Source of the DNA: Ciona savignyi
Taxonomy: Eukaryota > Chordata > Ascidiacea > Phlebobranchia > Cionidae
Direction of reading: 5' to 3'
Assembly (NCBI GenBank): GCA_000149265.1
Contig: CH003393.1
Location: 521,188 to 585,187 of the forward strand
DNA length: 64,000 bases
Shown here: positions 11,723-25,100 of the stretch, one piece after another
Layout of the letters: each line of letters begins with the position of its first letter
How positions within the stretch are numbered: position 1 is the stretch's first letter
Translations under genes and position numbers: made by a program
The notes under the pieces: generated by a model
Database searches by the model: none
What the model was told of the DNA's origin: nothing
Seen by the model: the letters and a program-made list of their open reading frames with translations, nothing else

Positions 11723-13138
11723 CCTATAAGCTAACCAGCCTGTGGACACGGCGTACTTTGGTGGTCATTTTTGTGTAATAAACCCCAGTCCAACTCGCGG
11801 GAATAAACATAGGTAACGTATCGTGAACCGCACAGGCAACCGTACGGTGGACGTTTGGAGATTTTGTTCTGGGTGACTGAGTTTTCGTGCTGTATGGTCG
11901 CTTTAGCTTTATTCTAACCAATCAATCTTTAGCTTTATTCTAACCTTTTAGCTTTATTCTAACCAATCAATCCAATTGATTATTGCCACTTTTGTGGAAC
12001 ATAAAAAAGATAACTTTTATTAAAAAAGCTAACTTTTTTTTTAAAAGCTAATGGTAATAAATTATAGGACTCTAACTGGCTTCCACACCACCATTCACCT
12101 GACAACTTCTTTCAAGTTAATCTTCGAATCCTTGCCGATTTGTTATCAATTGTCAACGCGACCTATTCATAGATCAATTTCCACTTAACAATGGTCTTCG
12201 TGACGTGCTTATCAAGTGTTCCAAAATTAGCCCGAGAAAAAAGTTTTAAACCATAATGGTTAAGACCGTTTTTTTGTAAGGAATATGGTATCTGTATCGG
12301 TCCGTAATAATGACTGGTTGACTTAACAATATGAGCAACAACCAATCTAACCGACACAAAATAGTTTGTAATGCGAGTCGGTACACGGAAGCTAATTTTA
12401 AAAACATACTAAAATAACCCAGGACTCCGAAATGTATGCGCTGTTCTTGTCGTAAGAGATTTCCCTCGAAATCGCCATGAATCATGTTTAATTCACCTAT
12501 TTATTCAAATAGCAGCATTAAACGGGCGCTAAGTGCTGAATTCTCTTCATTTTAGTGTTGTCAAACAGTATTTATTTATTAAAATCAGTTTCTAGAATAT
12601 TTATATTTATGTCCATAGCAGTTTATTTTTTGTGATTTTTAACGTTTTTGTGGCATCAACTTAGTGCTTACTGAAGGAATCTATAGATAGGGCCGTAACA
12701 GTACTAGCTTCGAAACCCAGCGCGTTATAATATGGTGCACTTGTCTACCAGGCAGAAAACACTTATGAAACTGTAGCCTAGATTATGTGTCTGGTATATT
12801 AAAATAGATTAAATCACCATGTATTCTATAAAATGGACTAAATCAAGTTAATAATGCGGTATATATAATATGTATTGTTATCGCATTTACCGTTGTCAGC
12901 TTAAAGTACCGGACAAGTTTTGACAATGTTAAAATGTCAGGATATTTAACTCGGCGTGGTTTGCAATATAAAGCTATGCTTAAGCCCTAAGGCGCAAGAC
13001 CAGTTATGTTTCTCTGAAAGGCAAATAGACAAAGACAATTTATCAATTTGATAATCCTAATAAATTTACAATATTTAATCTAAGCAAACTTAAAAAATAG
13101 GACTATAGCAAATTAGTTTGGCAAAGCGAGTAAGAAAT

Positions 13139-16100
13139 ATGTGTCGATACTTATTACTGCTATTCTTGTATGTAGTTTTGATCGCTCGTAATCATGGTAA
13201 GTCTTTTTCTTGTTTTGCATTAAAATGAATTTGTGTGTATATATATGTGTGCGTACAGTATGTTTGTATTTATTCCCGGCTGTACCAGATATAGAGACAC
13301 TGCAGCAGTTATTGCTTACAATATATAAAACTAAAATAATAAATGAAAAGACTTAGGATATGATATTCATGTTTATCCCCGTGAATGGGAAAACCAAGGA
13401 GGTTAACACACGGGCAATCGTCAGATCACCTTACGCCCACCGTCGGGTTACTGGAGCTATTGCAGTGTGGTGTATGATTCACACGTTCCTTCAATTTGGT
13501 AGAACTCATAAATCCGCTGCGTTCAGGCAATGTCCGTAAAGTGCCTTGCCCAAGGACACAACCGACTAGCTAGCGACCAGTTTCGCATCTGCAACCCTTC
13601 CACTGAAAGGCGACACACTAAAACACCAGCATAATGTGTCGGACTTCTTGACTGAAAGGTCATCATGAAATACCTTTAGGAACCAAAACAATGGCTTAAA
13701 ACACTGATCTTAACCATGACTGGCGCTAAAAGCAGACGGGACTTACCGCCATGTAATTTTTTACCCCAGATTGATAATTTATATCCTGGTAGATTAGGAA
13801 ACCGTGTAGCGAAAGATAAAGATTCACGATTAATATAGTAAAATCGTGATTGCCTTTAACACTTCGATAATATCTTAGCGGTCACCTCTCTCTATATGAT
13901 ATATACCAAGAGTAAATAATTGATTGGATTATAGTCACCGTTATTTTGACGATTTTTTTTCTTTTTTTCAAAAAACTAACAATCATGAAACTCGGGGTAA
14001 CCGATTATCTTTCATTGACCAATATGTCGAATAATTGTACGGCCGTGTGGCCGAATGGTTAACACGACTGATACATACTCCAATTCCATAAAAAAAGGTC
14101 ACTGTGAAGAGCCGTCAGGTGTTGCAACCTAGGCCGGTCAAAAAATCTTTAAAAATGATGTTTAAATAACGTGAAGTATCTGTATTAGGTTTTAAGCTTT
14201 AACAGGGCGTTCATTCCAGACTTAAAGTATTTTTTATGTTGTTGTTGTGGCGCTAAGTTTCGAACCTATGGTGTCGTTGCTTAGAGCGTTTTGGCATTTA
14301 CAACTCGGTGTGTTTCGGTCATGTTGACCTTTCGGCCACACGAAGATTAGGTTATTTCTTTTACCTGGAAAAGTTTCAAACCAGTGACTAGTGACCACTT
14401 GTATTGATTAACAATTGTCGTTAATAACTTTTATTCCACCGTTAGATGGTGTATCAGAGCTATGTTTTTTATCCACAGCGTGCAGACGGACAAGGAGAAA
14501 TGAACCGGAGCAAAACATCACTAATGACAGCTCAACTTTAAGAACCTACATGTCGCAGTGCATCTACAACATTACTCGTAATGTATGTCTTACAACTTAT
14601 ATACCACTTAAACAAACAGCATATCAATAGACAATTATACACATATGGATTTTACCCACATTTATTTTTGGGATTTATGTCAAGAGCCGCACGCAATTTT
14701 TAATCTATTTTTATACTATATACTATAATATATAAGGATAGTTCTTTAAATTGTATGTTTGAATATTTGCTTTCACGTTAAAACGTTTAAAAATGCAAAA
14801 TCTTAACACTGAATACCACAATTATTGTTAAGCGATTGAGGGCCGTATTGGAGGGCTTACACCTCTGCTCTACAGAATGGCATAAAAAACAGACTTAGTA
14901 ACGAACCCGTCTGGGGTTCGAAACTTAGTCCGGTTAAACACGAGCATTTCAAAATATGTTTTCCTTTTTCAGCGTTTGACGTATGATCCTCCTATAAGTG
15001 ATATTGTCGACTACACAATACTTTATAGCGCATGGTACAACGACACGCATGGTCGATTTTGCAGGTATGATCTCTATTGTCCGACCGGATAGTTCAGTGG
15101 GTTTGTGCGTCGCATTTCAGCAGAATGGGTAAAGGTTCGAAACTGGTCGTTAGCTAGACGTGAGGTGGTTTGCCGATTACCCGTGTGTTAAAGCCCTTTG
15201 CATTTTCCCATTTACGAGATAAAAATGAATATGCTATCTTGTCCTAAACAAATTTTGGTATAGGTCCAAAGTTTGTAGGTCATTTCTAATCGACTCTGTA
15301 AGACGACTGCTTTAACATAAATGTTCATATTTCCAAACGGGCCCGACCTTTGAAACATTTTGGAAGCGTAAAATTTGAATTAAAATTCGACCTGTGAAGA
15401 AAAAAATAATATGCAAGACTCCATTGAGGTTGTGCAGTTAACTGAGTCTCCCACGGTTTGCTTACATTTCTAGCCGTCTTATATTTTCAAGCTATAATAA
15501 TTACCTTATCTTTGCTTGACACCTCTATTTATTGTATTTGTGATGGCATATGGTATGGATTACACGACCTTACATCACAGCGACTTTAAATCGGGTTACA
15601 CAAGCCGTTAATTAAGTTATTTGCCCGAGAGGTCGACTTTGATACATGTGGTCTAATCATGTACCGATAACTTAACCACCGTAATTATTGCTTAGTCTGT
15701 TATTAGCAGTTTTCAATAATCTATTTTCACAAGTAGTGTTTGGCCTGACCTCAATTGTGATTGGATTAACTGGTCGTTTGAACACGAACGTGCTTGGTAT
15801 TTGCACAGAAAACATTACTGTGTGAAACTTAAACGATTTTTAAAAATTTCAATGTATAACCAAGTATGTGAAATAATCAAATATTTTAAATCTTTTTGAA
15901 TTTTTGTGGCTGTTCTTTGATTTTTTCAGCAGATTTAAGAGAAACATTTGGGGTTAGTGTTGGGTAAATCAAAAACATACTTAATCCAAGCTTAAAATAG
16001 TGGGTCTATAGGACATCGGTTAGTAAAAAATTACAACATATACCCAAAATATATGAAAGTAATTAAATTCCTTAAAATCCGTTTTGTTGATTTTTTTATG

Positions 16101-19100
16101 TTTTTTTAGTCGATTTTCATCACAAAGAAAAATTCGGTGCTGGTCGAATCGAATACAGTTCTTTCTATCACGGAGATCGCTGTTTTACCAGCCAACTAGA
16201 AGATGCGTAATGAGTTATTATCGAAGATCTGTCATACCAGGTTTAAGATAAATTTTTCTTCCCATTTTCGTTATTTTTTGAAGGTTAATGGTTCGAACCC
16301 ATGGTAGGTTGGGTCCTTAGACTGTTTTTTTTTGTATAGTTGGTTTATAATTCGAATGCAAATATACTTTTGTCCTGTTTTTTCTTGATGCTTTACCACC
16401 CCAGGAAAACGTAAGAGGTGGTATCAAACGGGCAATCGTTTGATAACCTCGCGCCCACTGTCGGGCTACCGGAGCTATTGCCACGTGTCATGTTTGGTTA
16501 TGACGTTCCTTTGATTTAGTAGAACTAACCAAATAAATATCCGCTAAGTGCCTTGCCCAAGTACACAACCGACTGGCTAGCGACCAGTTTCAATAACCTT
16601 TAACTAAAAAGGCTTTAAATTTACACTTTAAATGCGACGAACAAGCAATCATTCGTCCTGTAAACTTTAGTAACTATCACACATTTGCAGCCAACAGACC
16701 CAACAAAAGACGACAACCCCCATTCCAAATCCAGTTCACCAACGACACATCAATCCGCAATTACGCATTGTGCATCATGGATGACGTCATGTTGCATAGC
16801 AACGCATCGCTTAACGTCACATCAATCATATATTTCGTTGCTTTTCATTTGTCGCAGAATAGGTAAGTCCAATCCTTGAACTGTCATTAAATCTAAATCT
16901 AACCCTGACACTAAGTCTATCTACCCAATCTTTATTTTATTGTGTAATTCACCCCATTTTCAGTCCCATCTTTTCCACTTTCCCATTATTTTCCGCCCCC
17001 TATATCATTTTTATTTAAAAAATTTGGTTACACATTTCTCCATGTGAATAAAATATTACGTATTTAGCTGTGAATCTTGTTGGGCATAGCCAAAAATCTG
17101 CCTTTTTGCTTTTCGAGTCTTCGATGAGCCCGTATATTATTTATTGTAAAAATAAGAAAATGTAGAAATTTTACAAATTACTTACTTACCCAGTGGATTG
17201 GAACATATATTTGCCAAGACCGTTTTTTATATATAATTCTCTATATGAACGGATCGCGTTAACCATTCAGCCACAAGACCGTTTATATAATTTTTTACCG
17301 AGCCAAGTTTCGAAGCCAGATGGGCTTGTCACGAGGACCGTGTTTTATATACAATTCGGTACATGTATCGGTCAAGTTAACCATTCAGCCACAGGACCGT
17401 TCATATAACTTACATTTTTAAAACGTTTTTAGACCTCCAGCTTCTATGGTAGTCGATTGGAAGAATCTCTTATTTGAAGCGACAAGCACAAACTCCACTC
17501 TATACAAATCACTATTGACATGTAAGTATACTGATTTTGTAACCGAGTTAGGTCAAAATTAGGTTAGTGCGACAACGTTCTTGTGCCTTCCCATTTATAG
17601 TATAATATAACAATATTGTATACAGAATTTTGTAAAAAGAATTTGCAACAGAATTTGCAACAGAGTTAGGTCAATAATAGTTTAGTGCAACAACGTTCTT
17701 GTGCCTTCCCCATTTATGGTGATATAACATGATTATCCTAAATACAGAATTTTATAAAAAGAAACACTAGCCTTGATATACGCATACTAGATGTTGAATG
17801 ATTTAAACCAACGTTTTGATTGTTGCTTCATTCTTTATGTTGTACAGTCACAATGTTTGAAACACTAATCCGTATTTAGTGACCCAAACCAGGCGAATAG
17901 CTATAGGTGGACTTGTGTGTCGTCATTTTTTACTAAAGAGTTGCTGGAGGTAATCTGACGATGGCCCGTGTGCTTTCTTTCCCACGTTTTTCAATCGCGG
18001 TATAAAACACATAAACCATATTATGAACTAAAATTATCCTATCATTATTCTGTATAATTGTATGTTGTTTTTTGGATATTTTTAACCCGACATGGTCCCT
18101 TACACTCCACCTCTGGATGTAACGCTTGGCGTGATTGTTTATAGCCACTTTCGCCATATTCACTGAAATCGTTACATGTGTTTTGGTAGTTAACGTTTTA
18201 TTGCATTTGATTTCAACTATAGGAAAGTGAGTTATTTGATATGATAGCTAATTTTTATTGCGCGGCTGGTTATTACAAGAATCGTTAAACTTGCCTCAGT
18301 AAAAAAATCATAATCGTCAAATCGTATAACAATCGTTCGTACACGTGGAAAAGAACTGGCTATTAGTGCTTTTCTGAAGGAGCCAACCAAATAGCTACAG
18401 GCGACTGGTTTCAAGCATGCAACCTTTTGGCTGATGGTCCGACGCCCCCCATATGAACTAACCAACCAGATATTTAACCCTCCAGGCAACAACACCAGAA
18501 CAGAGGACTTTAGTGGTACACCAGCGCAAATTAATGTTACATTGATCAATACCACTTCTGCACCAACAAGTAGGCTTCTCTGAAACTGTATTGTGCAGCA
18601 AATGAGCCAGTTAAACCCTCGTGTAAAAAGGATTGCATATATATATATATATATATTTATATTGTGCTTAATAGTCTGGCTTCCAGAGCTCTTTTAGTGT
18701 GCAAGTTTAAACGGTTGCGTAGACTTCTTTTTAACTATATCATTCAACAATGATTTTAGAGCCTATTTATAAGATTTTCGATATAAATACTGTGCGAATA
18801 CCCTAGATTCCAGATCTGTTAGACCTGCTTGTTTGGAACGGTTGTGTGGTCGATTGGTTTTCGCAACAGTTTCATGTAACAATTTCTATATAAACAGCTT
18901 TCACTAGTAGTGCATAATAGTTTCGAAACTTGACCAGCTAAAGAACGATTTCTGAATAATTGTTTAATTGTATCATTCATAATTAATTTAGTTCTATTGA
19001 GGCTTACAAATGTTATATATTTGTTTATAATACTTTGCATTAGAGTATAATTATTTTTGACCCCTTACAATTAGTTTCAGTCTCAGCATCAAATGAAGTA

Positions 19101-22100
19101 CAAAGTACAGAGCAAGCACCCCATGTACCCATCACTGCCAATGTACAAAACACAGACCAAAGAATCGGTGTGACCAGCACACTAGCGGTATGCAGCGTCG
19201 ATGAAATCGCAAGGAACGGCGTTTTCAATGAAAGTAAGTATTGGAATTACACTCTACAGAACCTGAATTTATTCCCCTGCACCCAGTAGATTAATGGGTT
19301 AAACAAAAAACAACCTGACGACGATGGGCGCGAGGTGATCTGACGATTGCCCGTGTGTTAACCCCCTTGGTTTTCCCATTCACGGGGATAAACATGAATA
19401 TCCCATCTTATCCAATGCATTTCTATAAAATGACACAAAAAAATCAGTTAACTTAAAATATATGCGTAGCATGGCTTATTACTATAGGATAAATCCTACA
19501 AACGACTTATACTGTTGCCCTAATCCACTTTATTTTTCTTTAAATTACAGGCGAAGCATTAAACACTCCGCCTTGCCTAATGAACCCATGTTTGCCGTCG
19601 AGCCGTGAAGTTCCATTGATGACGTGTTCGAACATGGGTCATTGTGTGGTGTACAATGGTTCCTGCTTCGCGAAACACTGTAAGTAAAATACAGTCGTGT
19701 GGTTCTGTGGCCAGACGGTTTAAGCAAAGCCCATCATGGGTTCGAAACCTCATCCGTTAAAAAAAGTAGTACGGTGGGTGGTGTGGGCTAAATGGTTAAC
19801 ACGACGATAAAAGACAATCGAATTTTCTGTAGACAAATGTCCGGCCGGATAGTCTGGCGGTTAAGTGGGTCGCCTTTCAATCAAAAGGTTGCAGGTGAGA
19901 AACTGGTCGCTAGCTAGTCGGTTGTGTCCCTGGGCAAGGCACTATACGGACATTGCCTCCTATTATACCTAAATAAACGTTTCAAAGTCGAAAAAACTGT
20001 AACAAATGTATCTTCCAGTGCCGATTGTGCAGACACCTTCACAATTTGATCAATTTCTAAACGCCTACGTCACCAGCACTTCGTCACCTTTGTCGCCCTC
20101 CATCGGTGGATCGGACGGTCGAGTTTTAGGTAAATCATCGCTTCATGTTTGGTGTACCAGGTCGAAGTTACTCTTTCTGTTATGATATGTTTAAATTTAA
20201 ACTCATTGCGAAGTTTAGAGTTAAACCTGTTTTCGTTCGACAATTTAGTGGGTAGTACATCGCAAAACTGGTCGTGGGCTAGTCGGTTTTGTCATTTGGC
20301 AGGGCACTAAACGGTCAAACGGACATTGCCTAAACCCAGCGGATGAATGGGTTCTATTAATTGAAAGAACGTCTAAGTCATGCGCAACGCACTGTAATAG
20401 CTCCGGTAACCCTACGGTGGGCTCGAGGTGATATGACGATTGTATGTTACGCAACGCACTGTAATAGCTCCGGTAACCCTACGGTGGGCTCGAGGTGATA
20501 TGGGAATAAATATGAATATCCTATTCTATCCCTTTAAAACTATTCGATAATAAAATTCTTAATAGAGCGATCCAAAAATGATTAAAAAATGTTCCTAAAC
20601 ACGGTTTCATTTAAAAAATGTCCTTTATTAAGGTTTCACAGAGGTTTATCCTAATATCTTGTTGAAATATTTGACCTGTAGTGTCCAAATGCGACCAGAT
20701 ATGAGCCAAAAACTGCAGGAAAACGCAGTAACCCGGATTATAACAAATGCGTCACAATTTAAGTTTAGAATTCTGAAAAATTCAATTATTTTCATTTTTT
20801 CTGAAAACATTATAATAAACAGCGAAAGCAGTATACTTAATAAGGCTGAAGATTTCTTTTGAACGAAAATCATGGGCTTTATTCCCAGGAGGTCGCACGC
20901 CATCTTTGTTCCCTCACTGCCTCGTGTTTCCGCACTACTGTGTCACTGATTTTAGTAATTTCGTGAAATTACTTGAGCCCCCCATTAACGTACCATATTG
21001 CCAGAGGTGGGTGCTTCGTTTTTGTTGTATTTTATTTCGCTTGGTATAAGAAGTTGCGCCCGTTAATATTAGACTTATATTTACCGGGCTCAGTTTTAAT
21101 CCCATGATGGGCTCGTCATCCAGTCCAGTTTATATAAATATGGAATTGATATATAAATCGGTTGCGTTAACCTTATGGCAACAGCACGACCGTTCCATAG
21201 TAGACTTATTTTCCCGACCGATATACTGTAAGCGTATAAGTGGCTTTTCGATGAACGCTGGTGTTATAACGACCGTGGCAATCACGGCAATAGTGGTTAC
21301 TGGAAGAAGTTAAAACATTTCAAACTGAACTGAGCGGAACGGTCGTGTGGCCGAATCGTTACAGCGACCTATTAAGTATACCGCTGCATAATGACCAGCC
21401 CATCCATGGGGTCGAAACTTAACCCGATAAAAAAAGCACAATTCCGAGAAAACATGATTTGAATTTGGGCACTACATTCCTCGAATAACAAACCTCAGAA
21501 CAAATCATTCTTGAAAAAAACGCTTACTGGTTTTCAAAGAAACTTCTAGAATGCGGATATTACCGGGAAGAGAGTCTGATTCATTAAATCTAGCAATTTC
21601 GGCAAATATGATTCGGCAAATTCGTCGCTGTCATTATTTTCACGAAAATATTTGGTTGGACCTAATTGTTTGACCGTCAATTCAGTGACCCAATTACATA
21701 GCACATAGCACCACGAAAACAGATTAATAATCACCTTTATCCTGCAATTACGAAATGAAAAGTGACTAATAACTTATTTTTACTACAAATTTCAAAACAT
21801 ACTTTCACGAAGGTTTCGAAATTGGCATTTCTATCTACTATTAGTAATAACATATAATATGAAATTAATGATAATATACGGGCATTTGATCGTTAAATAT
21901 TGGTCGTTGTTACTTTAATGGGTCTACATTTAACGATATCAATCGAGTACCGAGTTAATCTTTATTGGTACGTGCTGTTTAAAGGTGTGATTAAACAACA
22001 TAGTCGAGATTGCGATCCCAAAAATGCCGCTTAAGCAAACGTGAGCGTCTCGGAGTTTTTGCAAGGACCGTTTTAGATACGCCGGTACTTTTTATCATTA

Positions 22101-25100
22101 TCCTACGTCACCCTACCGGCTACGATCTCTCCGAGATCTCTTAGCTACCTGCAGGCACAATAATACCTCTTGTGACGCAACAAGAGAAAGCGCGAACTAG
22201 GACGTAAATAAGTAGCCAATATAACCCGAAGGGAAAACCGAAATGGTACGTGAGTTGTAGTTCTTAACATAAACAGCTTAACAGTTGTAATTAAGAGATA
22301 AACTGACAAGTTTCAACTTATCTGCACTCGGTACCGGGCCGTTCTCGCGTTCTCTTTATGTTTTCCAATTTTAGCTTTGCTCGTTAAGCATTTTGACCTT
22401 TGTCTTACGTTTTTTCTTTTTTGAATTGTTTTAACCGAACAAAGTTTCGAACACCTAATGGGCTCGTACCTAAGACCATTTTTTTGTATATGTTATGATC
22501 ATAGGTCGAGTTAACCATTTCGCCACATTGAAGTAACATATGATTTGTTCAAGTTTAATTTAATTTCTATGTTAGTAATGCCGCAACCCTTTTGCAATTC
22601 GCAAACGTAATGGATGGTCGTTTGCAAATGGCCATTGCTCCTTGAATATAAATTTGATCGTCCAATTATCTCATTCATATCGTTTTGTCGTGAAACATCA
22701 TATATGAATGCTTGCTCGATTAAACAACAATCCAAAAAAGACATTCACCTAATTTGACCTAATAGATTCGGCAGCCCGACTATGTTGGCACGAAGTAAAA
22801 ATTGCCCTTGTTTATCGTACCCTCGGTGAATTATATGTTCTATTTCATTTAATCAATTCTTTGAAATTCACACAATTTTTTCACACAATTTTCACACATT
22901 TTTTCACATTATTTTCACACTTTGAATTCACACAATTTTGAAAATCACAAACAAACAATTTTCCAAAAGCACTTTCCGAAACGTCGCTGTAAATTAAATT
23001 GAAAATTATTACTTTGGCTTTATGTGTGTTTTATCTCATCCTTTATATTAAATTAATCAATTTAATCCTTTCTATAGGATTCCTTGCAACCCAGCGGATC
23101 CAAGTTTGGAGTCGGACCAGTTTGCATGCCACTCAAACCCTGGCTGTTACTTTGACACGGACCTGGCCAGTTTGCGACGCAGTTTCGGCTTTAGTGTCTT
23201 ACCGACTGTGCCAATTTGCCATTTAGTGATACGAAACGAGAGATTCCATCACTTAGCACAAAGATACATGGGCACTGTATGTATTAATGCATTTAATTTA
23301 ATTAATGAAGTTTACAGTTCGTTGCAAAATTAAAAACAGATAGCTAAATTCACTTAATTTGTGTACAAGCGCGATTTAACTGGCTACATCCTCGCTATAT
23401 ATAAGGCAATGTTGGAAAATTACAATCAGTGTTTTAAAAATTGCAATCAGTGTTTTAAAAGCCCCACAACCGGAGCTTCAGGTCCACAGCAAAAAAACTT
23501 ATGGTCACAGTTTAGCTGTGCCGGACCTATAATATGGGATGGGTAATAAGACATGATTTAAAATTTTGGAAGACATCACATTGTACAGCACAGCAGGGGA
23601 TAACGAATTAGTTCATTCAATTTTCTAATCTAACAGCAATTTCGTTCGTATAAAACCACGCAATTTTCTAAAACTTGGATAAAAAATATACCTGCTTACA
23701 CCATGGTTAGCAAACAGTGATCCAAACTCGTTATATATTGTTTATCGTTTTAAAGTCTAAACCCATTTTAATGTTATTAGAAAAACAAGACTTGGTCTGG
23801 TATCCACACAAACTGCTTCGTTCAACGTCACAATACATCCATTATGGCGCCACCTATTGGTTGTTCTATGCTGATTTCTATGAAATACTTCGGGGTGGTT
23901 GGACGGCAATTAGGGTGGGACGGTAAGTTAAATTCATGTGTTCGTATTCAGGTATTAAAAGGACTCAAGTACATAAAATCCACCATTAAGAATAAAAAGA
24001 TTTAAGATTGTTAGCAAGGAACAAAACAACATCACTGTGGAAAGTACATAATGCAATTATGTGCTGTATAGCCAATTATTAAGTTTATTGGGGTTTAAAC
24101 TCATTCTTACTCTGACCAATACCCTTTCTCATTCTCACTCTGACCAATATTCTCAAACTCTTACCAATACCCGTGTTGTAACAGTATGATGTTGTCCCAA
24201 ACACGTATATAAAAAAGAAACATATCAAATTTTACGTTTGCAACTTGTATTTCTAGACATTAATTCGTTTACGCATTCAGGAATCACAGCCCGGGAATGT
24301 GCTTTCCTGAACGGATGCTTCATCGCTAAAGAAGGTTGTTTTTACCCCGGAAACCCAAACTCCGTTGAGATAAGTTCACAAGATGACGTGTATCGACGGG
24401 CGACGTCATATGCATCCGTAGTATTCGGGCAAGCAAGGTGTGCAAACTTCAACGTCACACTTGATCATGCATCTAACCTTGATAGCTATCACCGATGCAA
24501 AGCGCTTGGTTGTGTTGTGGACCCGACAGCCTATAATGAAGAATCGATCAAATCTGACCTCATGCATTACATGCTTCATTTTGTTCCCAATCACATCAAA
24601 CAAAGATTCTGGGATCTAGTTCTAAGCGGCGATATCTCAGCCGACAACTGGAGAACTGAATTAGATAATCTAAGTTGCCTTCCTATGAAGAATCAATATA
24701 ATGTTCACAGCAACAAGCCCGGAGATTTGACACTACTTCAAATCAAGTTATCTCTACTGCAAAGTAGTGGTCTTTTCTTATATTCCATACCCGGTTTCGC
24801 AGTACGGCAAACGCCGCTTCCGATATGTCCGTACCGCAACTATAATTTCGGTCTGGTATCGCTAAAGGGAAGCTTTAAATCATGCTGTGAAAGAAACGTT
24901 TGCTACACGCCTAAATGGCTCATCCGGAACTCGTATACTGGAATTGCTCAATACTGGGGAAGATGGTCGGAGTTCGGTCCGTGTTCCGTGTCGTGCGGTA
25001 CAGGTTTGCGTAACCGAACTAGACGCTGCGTTACGTTTGCCGGAAAACGATGCAACATCTCTGGTAAAACGTCGCAAGTACAATCGTGCAACACGCAGGC

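Larger units (their letters stand above)
10977..13138. other. Repeat-rich intergenic region between MEPCE and gene A
   Basis: Contains diverged SINE pieces, a tandem duplication (11188-11607), a family-2 SINE (11630-11722) and AT-rich unique DNA. ORFs at 11724-11921 and 12163-12485 on the - strand have no support. The gene A promoter presumably lies just before 13139, but I see no clear TATA box. Confidence 0.5.
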
